From the NCBI GenBank assembly GCA_034231615.1, contig CM067298.1, positions 25,748,528-25,812,527 of the forward strand: a DNA stretch of 64,000 nucleotides. Direction: 5' to 3'. Below are positions 45,901-55,560 of the stretch, in pieces (position 1 is the stretch's first letter; each line of letters opens with the position of its first letter). The position numbers were made by a program, and so were the translations under genes. The DNA is from Meghimatium bilineatum. Taxonomy: Eukaryota; Mollusca; Gastropoda; Stylommatophora; Philomycidae. Below the pieces are notes generated by a model. It saw nothing but the letters and a program-made list of their open reading frames with translations. It was not told the origin of the DNA and made no database searches.

Positions 45901-46330
45901 ATTTATATGTATACGATGAGTCGCTATTCTCACACTTTATTTTTGCTATTTATTCGCACCAACAAGACAGCCACAATACAAATGACTAAAATGTTACTAC
46001 ACGCAACATTTGGTCATCCGAAGGCCTAGTTTTGATGGTTTTTAGCACCTGGTACGTTTTATGTGACTTTTAAAAATTACCTTTACAATACTGGTCAATT
46101 CATTGTATTTAATCAATACTCCTTCCTTAATGTATACCGCTGTGTGCTTATTTTTGGCTATTTTATTATAAATACTGATGTCTATTTTCAAAACGTATTC
46201 TTTGGTTGTATTAACAATACAGATCTACAACAATACAGATCTTCAGCCCTGATTATTCAATACTGTAAATTTGTGACTGTATTTATGTTAACACACAAAA
46301 AAAGGAAAAAATAAACAAAGTCGTCTTGCT
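45901..46330. other. Unassigned sequence
   Basis: AATACAGATCTACAACAATA small duplication near 46216. An 83-codon plus-strand open stretch is AT-driven and unrecognised. Confidence 0.35.
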
Positions 46331-46334
46331 TTTT

Positions 46335-46520
46335 CCCGGTCCCGAAATGGGCACAAAGAATAACAACACTGTGACCTGTTATGAAAGTCGTAAGAGACGA
46401 CTACGCTAGATTCTGGGGATGGCTATCTCATTCTAGACGGTTGGGTCAACATGACACATAAACAGTGCTGAAGACGGATGTGTCGAGCCAAAATATGTCT
46501 AAATAGTCATAGTCGGAAAA
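46335..46520 (+). repeat. Dispersed repeat W, copy 3
   Basis: ACAACACTGTGACCTGTTAT, GGGGATGGCTATCTCATTCT, GGTTGGGTCAACATGACACA, then the module GCTGAAGACGGATGTGTCGA (46466-46489). The module here is nearest to that in SINE-3 (34106-34129). Confidence 0.5.
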
Positions 46521-46559
46521 ACCAGACATCATCATCCCAGTTGAGCTGAATGGGTCGAG

Positions 46560-47330
46560 TACGACAGAAAAATTACAGAATGTGATGGACGAATAGTTCA
46601 AATCTCCCAACAACCTGCCTACATCTCATGAAGTCAATATTGTTATGCATGGATGCCTGGCCATTCCAACATACTTGATAATGACAAGGCAAACGGACTA
46701 GCAAGGAAGGTAGCAAGGCAAAAACAGTAATACAAACTAACAATCATGCACACTGATAAGAATATGTTGAAATCTCTGAACAAAGAGGCTTGGAAGAACA
46801 GATGGACGATTGTTAACATCGGCAGAGAAATCTACAAATATATGACCAGTTTAAATCACACAAAAAAACATCAGCCGGCACTATGTGTTCTGATTACCGC
46901 AGCATACAATATAGGTCAGCTAACGTAAACACACATGGATTTTTTCATGGTTAGGCTTAGATACAAAGACATGAAATGTCAACTAGAACATATCCGTTAG
47001 CAATCAAGACGTGAGAGAAATATGCGGTAATCACAGCACATAATTCCTATCAGCCTTATGGGAAGGAAAGACCAGAGTGTCATCTTCGTATTCAACATGT
47101 ACAGCTTAATAATCACCTGAACATAATAAAACCACAAAACACTCCAGGATGCCGACTGTGCCCTCATTCTTACAAAACTGTTGACCATCAACCTTTTAAA
47201 TGTCCAGCACTGGATGCTATTTGGAATATGCTTCTCCCTCCAAAACGAGTTAAATGGAACCCTTTATATGGAACAAACTAACAGCTCACAAACACAAGCA
47301 TATATCAAACAACGACATTGATTTAAAGGG
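46560..47330 (+). mobile_element. LINE (type epsilon) RNase H to 3' end, decayed
   Basis: Reads YAWMPGHSNILDNDKANGLA then RKVARQKQ (RNase H end), EAWKNRWTIVNIGREIYKYM, later RIQHVQLNNHLNIIKPQNTP, GCRLCPHSYKTVDHQPFKCP and ALDAIWNMLLPPKRVKWNPL. The Cys/His segment is intact in pattern (CxxC...H...C). Several frame breaks. A different sub-lineage from the copy at 29440. Confidence 0.8.
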
Positions 47331-47952
47331 CACGAGCCCATGTATCGCTGGATCAGCAACCAACCACTATCGAATATCCAGTGAAGCCATGTATGTTTTC
47401 TACTTCAACTTTTTGTTATGATTATCCATCCCGCAACAACTAGACGTTATTGAAGGCTGCATGGATTTATCTCCTCTCTCTCTTTAATCATAATCTCTTG
47501 AGTTATCCATTTGTTACTTTCTGTTGAAAAGTTATTCCGTATGAAACCATGTACGTTTTACATCAAGTGCGTTGCCGACACATAGTAGGCGATCATACCA
47601 CAACACTATATCTTTAGTATCTTGTATCAGGACTATTGTTGAGTGTTTGTCATACCTTGTTAAACTATCTAAACATTTTCTCAGACTGTCGTCCTCTGTA
47701 TCTCTTGCCTTTCAATCTTGCCCGTTGTAATTATGTTCTCCGTGACACGTTTACATATTATTTTTACTTCATAATGTACTCAGAATGTTCCATGTTAGGG
47801 TACACACTATATATTCACGAAGACAAGGTGTCTGACAATCACATGATTGATGATGATTTCTAAGTTAGTAGTGGATTAAGGTCTTGCTGTAGTGAGGTAG
47901 ACTGCATATGTTAACTACATAAGTACGTGTGCATCTTTGTTATTATGTGGGC
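47331..47952. other. Unassigned sequence
   Basis: Nothing recognised. Confidence 0.35.
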
Positions 47953-48363
47953 TTATAAACATAGGAAAGAGAAAGAGGTCGAACGTATAAACATAGGAAA
48001 GAGAAAGAGGTCGAACGTACAAACATAGGAAAGAGAAAGAGGTCGAACGTATAAACATAGGAAAGAGAAAGAGGTCGAACGTATAAACATAGGAAAGAGA
48101 AAGAGGTCGAACGTATAAACATAGGAAAGAGAAAGAGGTCGAACGTATAAACATAGGAAAGAGAAAGAGGTCGAACGTATAAACATAGGAAAGAGAAAGA
48201 GGTCGAACGTATAAACATAGGAAAGAGAAAGAGGTCGAACGTATAAACATAGGAAAGAGAAAGAGGTCGAACGTATAAACATAGGAAAGAGAAAGAGGTC
48301 GAACGTATAAACATAGGAAAGAGAAAGAGGTCGAACGTATAAACATAGGAAAGAGAAAGAGAT
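47953..48363. repeat. 32-bp minisatellite, 13 copies
   Basis: The unit is AACGTATAAACATAGGAAAG plus AGAAAGAGGTCG. Copies are almost identical. A 32-bp unit with no stop on the minus strand in any frame gives long open frames in all three minus frames; these are artefacts. Confidence 0.97.
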
Positions 48364-48425
48364 TCAAATGCATGCAATCTTTTCATAACGGCCTCCGTCA
48401 CATAATCATTTAGAAGTACCACCAA
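48364..48425 (-). mobile_element. LINE scrap at the array edge
   Basis: The minus strand reads NDYVTEAVMKRLHAFES, matching the TxxxxxRLxAFExKCYRR segment of LINE C-termini. The following KCYRR part is replaced by the 32-bp array, so the array may have grown from or into this site. Confidence 0.5.
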
Positions 48426-48429
48426 ATAT

Positions 48430-48960
48430 GGGAATTATTCCATCCCTCAATGAGAACACTGGCTTTCTGCGTGTTGTTTTTATCAATGTCTTTTACATTC
48501 ATGTCAGGACACAGACTTGTCGACACAGGGTAAAGTCAGCAGACTAGTTCATTTGGAGAAGGCATACCTATAGTTATGTATCACCCATGTAACCCTCTGA
48601 CTGTTCTGATGTAATAGACTGGAGATCTGTTGTTGTTTTTTTGTCTGTATAGTATACCTAATGCACCATATCGTCAATCTGCTGAGAATGCATCCAGATA
48701 ATCAGAGACAGCATACCAATGAGTTGCCTAATTCTAACAGTTTAATTGGATGTGCCAGCCTTCTCTTATTAATCATGGCATGTGAGCCCTGTGTATCCTT
48801 GCTATAGCGGATACACACCTCCCTGTCAAAACATTCGACGGTTGACATATTTAATATTTTTATTTTACCTAAACAAGTCCCGCAGTGTCGGAGAAGTCAT
48901 TAACGCATGTAAACTAACAGTTCTACAAATGGTTAAATATAGAACACAATAAACAAATCA
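48430..48960. other. Unassigned sequence
   Basis: Nothing recognised. If the next feature is a real first exon, this is the start of its intron. Confidence 0.35.
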
Positions 48961-48967
48961 GACTTAC

Positions 48968-49024
48968 GTAATAGACGCTATAAGGTATATCTGTGGCGTA
49001 AACGTAGGCAGGTCTGTACTCCAT
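48968..49024 (-). CDS. Candidate first coding exon, 19 codons, unknown protein
   Basis: The minus strand reads MEYRPAYVYATDIPYSVYY, starting in a good context (GTCAATGG) and running straight into a consensus donor, TAC/GTAAGTC (48961-48967). The peptide is Tyr-rich and matches nothing I can name. Sequence upstream has promoter-like elements (next entry). It lies in the same orientation as the TIA1-like exon 21 kb downstream and could be an alternative first exon of that gene, but the missing first half of RRM1 was not found between them. It may belong to another gene or be chance. Confidence 0.4.
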
Positions 49025-49530
49025 TGACGTAGCCAGATGGACTAACTAAGCACGTTCTGAATATTACAACTGTTCATCCAAATTCCACAACACAGTGATA
49101 ACAGATGGAAGTTTGAAGATCAGAATTCTCAATGAAAACAACGTCTGTTGTATTGTCAAAAATTGTTTGCACACACTTAAATACACAAGTCAGTACACGG
49201 ACCTCACCAGCGGAACAATAATCGACCTAGCTCTCGTTGTATGTAAAGTGGAACTTTTCCCCCTCTTTACATTAACCAACACGGCAACAGAACACGAGAG
49301 CACACGCCCCAGAAAAAAAATGATTAGCTGTCGATATAATTATTGTTATAACGGCATTATGTAGTCCCCGGCCCTGATTGGCTGAAATAGCTAACAAAGT
49401 ATACAGATGCAAATAGAGGTGTAGGGGAAATCTAAGCACGTGAAATCGGTCTCTTAATTTCACGAAACTGAAGAGACAGAATTGATTTATTTTATGCAAT
49501 AAACGCTCTATCACAATTCACGTGTTGTAT
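49025..49530 (-). promoter_or_regulatory. Possible promoter and 5' UTR
   Basis: On the minus strand, CACGTG E-boxes lie at 49519-49524 and 49437-49442, and a CAGCCAATCAGGGC CCAAT box at about 49375-49388. A GTGTATTTAAGTGTG TATA-like stretch follows near 49170. The order is plausible for a promoter feeding the ATG at 49024. Each motif alone is common; the combination with a good start and donor makes it worth noting. Confidence 0.3.
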
Positions 49531-49799
49531 TGATAGACTCTTACAGTGCTTTGACATGGAGTGTTATGTCATTTTCTGCAGCAGATCGATGTTAATATAG
49601 TTCTCTCAAGCTGGTTATATTTCTGGGCAATTTTATTCAGTAGAAAGCTGAAGCACTTAAACTGGTGATTTGAGATAACGGGAGCCACCAAGCGCACGCC
49701 AAGCATCACGATTAACAACAATTAATGAACTCACTCTAGCGTGTCATGCTGGTGCAGGGAAAAAGATAGTAATATGGCTCGCACATGTGTTGTTTGTTG

Positions 49800-50005
49800 G
49801 GCTCCATATGCAATAACATATTGGTACAGCGCGCGTCTGTAACCGACAAGGTACCGGGTTTGAATTCCGCTGCAGGCAATTGTGCACCCGGAACGTTCAG
49901 AAAGCAATACAAACTACTGAACCATTTCTATTGCCTAGAAAAATCACTACAGATAATAAAAGCTGGGTTGATGGTTATGTCCTGAATAGCATATGTTACC
50001 ATTTT
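49800..50005 (+). mobile_element. SINE-1, best-preserved copy
   Basis: GCGCGCGTCTGTAACCGACA, then GTACCGGGTTTGAATTCCGC (B box), GCAATTGTGCACCCGGAACG, TTCAGAAAGCAATACAAACT, TTGCCTAGAAAAATCACTAC, and the tail AGCTGGGTTGATGGTTATGT to ATGTTACCA. It sits about 270 bp upstream (in minus-strand terms) of the candidate promoter. Confidence 0.8.
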
Positions 50006-50119
50006 TTATCAACTACCATGAATGTCTAAGAGACAACAGAGAAGGGTTAAGTGTGATTTTGTCTAGAAATTTGTTGGTGACTTTGATCTTTCTTTCGCCT
50101 GGAATGTGTATATATCTGC

Positions 50120-50235
50120 AGTTTTATCTCTTCAATAAACGTGACTGTTGTTCAACTCCAACATAGGTTCCTATAGTTTTATCTCTTCAATAAACGTGAC
50201 TGTTGTTCAACTCCAACAGAGGTTCCTATAGTTTT
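50120..50235. repeat. 55-bp unit, 2 copies
   Basis: GTTTTATCTCTTCAATAAAC repeats at 50121 and 50176, followed each time by GGTTCCTATAG. Confidence 0.9.
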
Positions 50236-50647
50236 TCTATCAGTGTTGTTTCTCTGGGTCGGTGTGATTGCCTCCGCATTTCTTACTGGGGACATTCCCT
50301 GCTAATATATACTCTGCAGCCTGAAGTGCTTGCCCACATATATACACGTGAATGTTAGTGGCGTAGAGATAATTTTTAGAGTGGGGTCGCCGAATGACCT
50401 TTTAGGCAACCAATGCCAAAGAGAATAATCAAATTAATAATCACATCGGGGGGACACGGATTCCAAACAAGAACCGTTTATTCTGATCAAAGGACACTTG
50501 ATAGTTTCTTCTCTCAATCGCTAATGAATTCAAACATGACAGACGATTTTTGTCCATGGGATTTCTTAGATATGTTTTGATTCTCTTCAGAAGCTCATAA
50601 TTCTTTCACCGTTAGCTGCAGTGGTAGGTATGGTTAACAACTGATAT
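50236..50647. other. Unassigned sequence
   Basis: Nothing recognised. Confidence 0.35.
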
Positions 50648-52030
50648 GATCTTTGCTGAAAGACAGCTTCAAGAAAAATGTCAATAACAACACTGTGACC
50701 TGTACACAGCATTCATAGACTTGACAAAAGCATTTGACACAGTAAGTAGAGACACAGTCTGTGGAAGATTCTGGCAAAGTATGGATGCCCACATAAATTT
50801 ATCTCAATGGTGCAGCAATTGCATGATGGAATGCAAGCTAAAGTTCAGGATGATGGAGAGTTATCTGAAACGTTTCCTGTCTCAAATGGAGTAAAACAAG
50901 GATGTGTATTAGCACCTACCCTATTTAGCATCATGTTCTCTGCTATGTTGGATGATGCTTTCAGAGATCTAGACCTGGGAATAAACATCACCTATCGCAT
51001 AGACGGAAAATTGTTCAACCTTCGTCGGCTCCGAGCAAAAACCAAAGTTAAATCACACACAATCAGGGATCTTCTATTTGCTGTTAGTGCCCTAAATGCC
51101 AACACTGAGACTGATCTACAATGTATTATAGACAGATTCTTCAAAGCCTGTACCAACTTTGGGCTTACCATTAACACAGAGAAAACAGAAGTCATGTCAC
51201 AACCAGCACTTGGAAAAAGCTATCTCGAGCCCTGCATAAAGGTAAATGATGTAGCACTGAAAGTTGTGAATAGATTCACATATCTAGGCAGTACGTTATC
51301 ACAAAATGCCAACGTTGATGAAGTGTATACAAGGATCGTCAAAGCAAGCAGTACTTTCGGCAGATTGTACGCAAATGTTTGGCGTAGAAATGGCATTAAC
51401 TTATAGACTAAGATGAAAGTTTACAGAGCAGTGGTACTTCCGGTGCTGTTATACGCTAGTGAAACATGGACTGTGTATAGACGTCATGTGAAAAAACTCA
51501 ATCATTTTCATACAAATTGTCTCAGAAATGTTATGAACATCAGATGGCAAGACAAGATTCCAGATACCACTGTCCTTGATAGAGCTGGTATCCCCAGCAT
51601 TGACACGATCCTGATGCAGACACAGATTCGTTGGGCAGGTCATTTGGTGCGTATGCCAGACCATCGTCTGCCAAAGATACTTCTCTATGGTGAGCTGGAG
51701 AAGGGCACACGATCTCAAGGTGGCCAAAAGAAGCGATACAAAGACTCGTTAAAGAACTCACTAAAATCCTTTGAAATAGACAACGATACATGGGAAGAAC
51801 TTGCACAAAATAGATCTACATAGCATTCTAAAATCAATAAGAGCGCATCATCTTGTGAAAAGAGGAAAAATGCAGCATCTCAACAGCGGAGAGCAGCTAG
51901 AAAGTCACGGATAGACCAAGATCCGTCTACTGTCGTCATTCCATGTCCGAACTGTCCAAAGACATTTACAGCTCGAATAGGGCTCATTAGTCATCTACGA
52001 ACTCATAATCAAGGACATAAAAATTGAATT
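50648..52030 (+). mobile_element. LINE (type delta) with C-terminal zinc finger, 5'-truncated
   Basis: Runs from within the RT (ERQLQEKCQ, LYTAFIDLTKAFDTVSRD) to a C2H2 zinc finger and stop at 52024-52026. It is the most complete LINE C-terminus here. It carries a frameshift near 50757 and two in-line stops, at about 51404 and 51821 (the second looks like TGG to TAG). The 5' end, including the endonuclease, is missing. Confidence 0.9.
50696..52026 (+). pseudogene. Type delta LINE RT and zinc finger
   Basis: RT motif A is FIDLTKAFDTVSRD with its Asp. Motif B is NGVKQGCVLAPTLFSIMFS. At the YxDD position the frame reads LLFAVSALNA where relatives have LLFADDCALNA, so both catalytic Asp are gone; this copy cannot reverse-transcribe. 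YLGSTLS, YASETWTVYRRH, QIRWAGHLVRMPDHRLPK and a KKRYKDSLKNSLK stretch follow. The end is a basic segment, then CPNCPKTFTARIGLISHL with RTH, a single C2H2 finger typical of this LINE type. The finger is probably used for nucleic-acid binding (inferred). Confidence 0.87.
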
Positions 52031-52141
52031 TTCAAAAGTGGATGTAACAAATGGTCATCATCACTTGTGATGGACGAACAACAGGTATGGTTAACAGTAA
52101 ATGGAGTAGTTTTGTTACTTCCTGATAGATTGGGTCTAGGC

Positions 52142-52363
52142 CAGTGTTTCCCAACGTGTGGCCCACGCCCAACAGGGGAGCAATTTGCTTGTTCGGGGGG
52201 GGGGGAGGAGGAGAGAGAGATTCAAACAAATTATAATTAGGCTTCATTTAGGGAATAATTACATTTTTGAATATTAAAAAATATGTATATATTACATAGG
52301 AGGGCATCAGAATTTTAGAAAGACTTTGGTGGGGCAGGGTACAAAAAAGGTTGGGAAACATTG
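52142..52363. mobile_element. hAT-type MITE, 222 bp
   Basis: Ends CAGTGTTTCCCAAC and GTTGGGAAACATTG are inverted repeats with one mismatch. Flanks GTCTAGGC and GAATAGAC could be a worn 8-bp duplication (5 of 8 match). It contains GCCCACGCCCAACAGGGG, shared with 63052-63140. Terminal CAGTG and 8-bp duplications are typical of hAT. Confidence 0.7.
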
Positions 52364-53080
52364 GAATAGACCATTTACAACAAAATGTGTCGGGAGTTCT
52401 TTAGGGGGTAAATGCTTTGTCTTACCTACATATACGCTTAGATGTTAATTTTATAGAGATTGCTATCTAATAATGGGTACTATGTTATTAAACTATTCTA
52501 TTCTGGGAGAATTCGTTGCTGTAATCTTTAAATATACTTTCATATAACAATTACATACACAAGAACTATTGGCTTATGGCTTATGCACAGATAAAATAAT
52601 CTAACAGAATGGAGTATTTTGTTTTCAGTTCTGAGAAGTACACGTCATCATAAATTATTTCTAATCGTATGATTCTTCTTGTGTTAGCGTCTGACAAGAA
52701 CAATTAAATCGCTATTAAGAGATAAATGGGCAGTCTTCTTTAGCCAATGGAAACATTCTATACTGCAGACGGTCATGCATACGTTATAATGTTTTGGCGT
52801 CAAAGATGGATAACTTTCAAAAAATAATCCTGCGATTATTTTTCTGTAATGATTATAGTCCTTGTTATTTCTTTTCGCGTTATACCCAAGTATACCTTGC
52901 AACATTATTTCTTACTACTTTTTTTTGTTTTAAATTGGCAAAATATTTTTTTTTTATATTTACATATTCACTAATGATTATATAAATTAACTATAAACTT
53001 GTGTGCGCTATTTAAGTTCTTTAATGACGGGAGGGGACGCTGAGCATTTTTGCCTCTATTGACGCTGCGCCATTGGTACT
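52364..53080. other. Unassigned AT-rich sequence
   Basis: Poly-T run near 52917-52956. No gene recognised. Confidence 0.35.
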
Positions 53081-53085
53081 GGATG

Positions 53086-53430
53086 TGGAGATGATTATAT
53101 CCAGTTCTGAGGTATCTGTTCACATATTTACACGTGGCTATGGAGATGATTATATCCAGTTCTGAGATATCTGTTCACATATTTACACGTGGCTATGGAG
53201 ATGATTGTATCCAGTTCTGGGATATCTGTTCACATATTTACACGTGGCTATGGAGATGATTGTATCCAGTTCTGAGATATCTGTTCACATATTTACACGT
53301 GGCTATGGAGATGATTATATCCAGTTATGAGATATCTGTTCACATATTTACACGTGGCTATGGAGATGATTATATCCAGTTCTGATGTATCTGTTTCACA
53401 TATTTACACGTGGCTATGGAGATGATTGTA
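53086..53430. repeat. 55-bp minisatellite, 6 copies
   Basis: The unit starts CTATGGAGATGATTATATCC and includes TTCACATATTTACACGTGG. Confidence 0.95.
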
Positions 53431-53764
53431 TCCAGCTATAGGCGTAGTATGACAACACCTTCTGCTGTCTTCTATACAAGTGACCCAAAGATTCCAAGTG
53501 GGATGTGTCGAGCAGAAAGACTCGTATGAGAAATCATATGGGCTGAAAGTCAAATTCTGATGCCTGGCACGGTATACAAGTGAAAAATGTGTACCACCTG
53601 GTAGTACTATCATAGTCATATATCATCAAACCATTAGATTCAGGTAACAAGAGGCAGGGCTTTGTTCTTGAAAACAAACATTGACTCCAACATTAGTTTA
53701 AAACAATCAAAATGGAATCAATCAAATAAAAAAAACGTTGATCTCCAGCTCAGTCAGAAAGTAG

Positions 53765-53830
53765 CATGAATCAACCATGCACTTTTTTACTGTAATAATT
53801 TTCTAGACAATATAAATACGTTGAGTGGGT
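53765..53830 (-). mobile_element. SINE-1 partial copy
   Basis: AATAATTTTCTAGACAATAT then AAATACGTTGAG matches the TGCCTAGAAAATCACTACAG / ACGTATATATTG core in minus orientation. No head is present. Confidence 0.5.
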
Positions 53831-53849
53831 GCCGTATCAACATTACAAT

Positions 53850-54015
53850 TAATTTCAGGTGAGGCGTCACCATTCAGATAACTGTCAGGTGATATTTAAA
53901 CAATAACGTCTATCAGATGAAGCGTCACAAATACAGTTCATTTCAGGTGAGGAGTCACAAATACAGTTCATTTCAGGTAAGGAGTCACTATTTTTGTCAC
54001 TTTCAGATAAGGTGT
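53850..54015. repeat. About 30-bp degenerate repeat, 5 copies
   Basis: TTTCAGGTGAGGAGTCACAA-like units with variable tails. Confidence 0.75.
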
Positions 54016-54400
54016 CAATTTATATTTATAGTAAAATATCAACCTTAATTTACCAATTTACCTTTCAGATTGGATATTACAACACCAAAGTAAGGGCTAC
54101 TGGTTTATATTTTAAAAATAACATAGCAGGTTTCTGAACGGCTGTTGCCTGTCCAGTCATGCCTGAAGATTTCGACACACGAAAGTCATCTATCAGACGT
54201 GTAGTCATGTGACTTAAAATAAATGAACAGTACATATGCATCATAAAGTAAAGCTTGATTAGATACATGAATTTTTTTCTAGAAAACATTCAGTATTACT
54301 TCGACTAAGTTAAGGGGATGAGAGAACCTCATTAATCTAACATCAGGAACGCGTCATTTGGCACTTCAAATATTAATTAATAAATAAATAAATCAGTATA
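54016..54400. other. Unassigned sequence
   Basis: TAAATAAATAAAT run near 54379. Nothing recognised. Confidence 0.35.
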
Positions 54401-54410
54401 GATAAAAAAA

Positions 54411-54610
54411 ATGTGTATTACATTATGTGGAAATGAAATATTACAGAAGAATATTGAGAATACCATTGGCATCAAAACAAAAAAAAATCACACGAATTCG
54501 GTCCTAAATAACATCATAATAAGAAAACGGAATTTGTGGATCATGCAAAGACATAACAAAGCAAAATCTTTAGTAACGGAATGTATGGTAGCTGGAAGCG
54601 GGTGAAATGC
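54411..54610 (+). mobile_element. LINE C-terminal scrap
   Basis: Across two frames: a RRILRIPLASK-like start, then KNHTNSVLNNIIIRKRNLW, IMQRHNKAKSLVTECMVAGS. This follows the RRILRIPWxxxxTNxxVLxxI ... MRHN ... L order of LINE C-termini. Confidence 0.6.
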
Positions 54611-54832
54611 CACGAAGCTACATCTTTAGTTATATATTTTCATATTTGTGTTACCTAGACTTAAGCGCGAAAGATTTGCATTCAGATAGATAACGAAACA
54701 TTTATAACATATTACTGCACAACAGGGGGCTACATTATGTGGTTTTTTTTTAAATTACACATACATAACAACACGGGATTACATCATGTTTTAGTTAAAC
54801 TTATACATACAGCTCAACACGAGGCTACATTA

Positions 54833-55050
54833 TATTTCAGTACAACTACACGCACTGCCCAATACAAATATATACATTAATGTAGTTTAATTACACGCAC
54901 TGTCCAATACAAGTATATACATTAATGTAGTTTAATTACACGCACTGCCCAATACAAATCTATACATTAATGTAGTTTATTTACACGCACTGCCCAATAC
55001 AAATCTATACATTATTGTAGTTTATTTACACGCACTGTCCAATACATAAA
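54833..55050. repeat. 45-bp minisatellite, about 5 copies
   Basis: The unit includes TACATTAATGTAGTTTAATT and ACACGCACTGCCCAATACAA. Confidence 0.93.
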
Positions 55051-55560
55051 TAAGCCATATTTTAGTTGAACTAAGAACTGAACACAATAAATGTTTCATA
55101 TCTACAGCAAAAATACTTCTTTTCCTACTGTGGGTGCACTGATATTGCAATATGCTGAGACAGCTTCCTGGTATATGACAATGTCAGTCAACCGAAGTAT
55201 AATTTGGTTCCTGTCATGCTGATTCTAGGAAAGGAAATTTAACCAGGGGTGGAAGTGGCTAACCCTCCTCACCATTAATATAAGTAGCCGTTCGCACGGC
55301 TCTCTTTATACTTCCTTACATAAATATGGATTGAACCAAACGAACTGCGCAACATCTAGAACAAATAGCGTAAGTGTTAACATTCTCATAATGTAAATAT
55401 GTCTTCTTTCGTGTATCAGCTTGCCTCGTCACACTTCGAGTTTACACATAGGACATTTCTCAGTAATATGCTATCCCTATTTTTGGATGTTTGAAATCAG
55501 CGGTTCTTAATATATCGTCAGGTGACTAATTATGGTAAACATATTTAACTCATCTTCATT
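55051..55560. other. Unassigned sequence
   Basis: Nothing recognised. Confidence 0.35.

Noticed and set aside
47915-48425. Open minus-strand frames of 152, 160 and 109 codons
   Set aside because: A 32-bp unit without stops gives overlapping open frames in all three minus-strand frames; pure repeat artefact.
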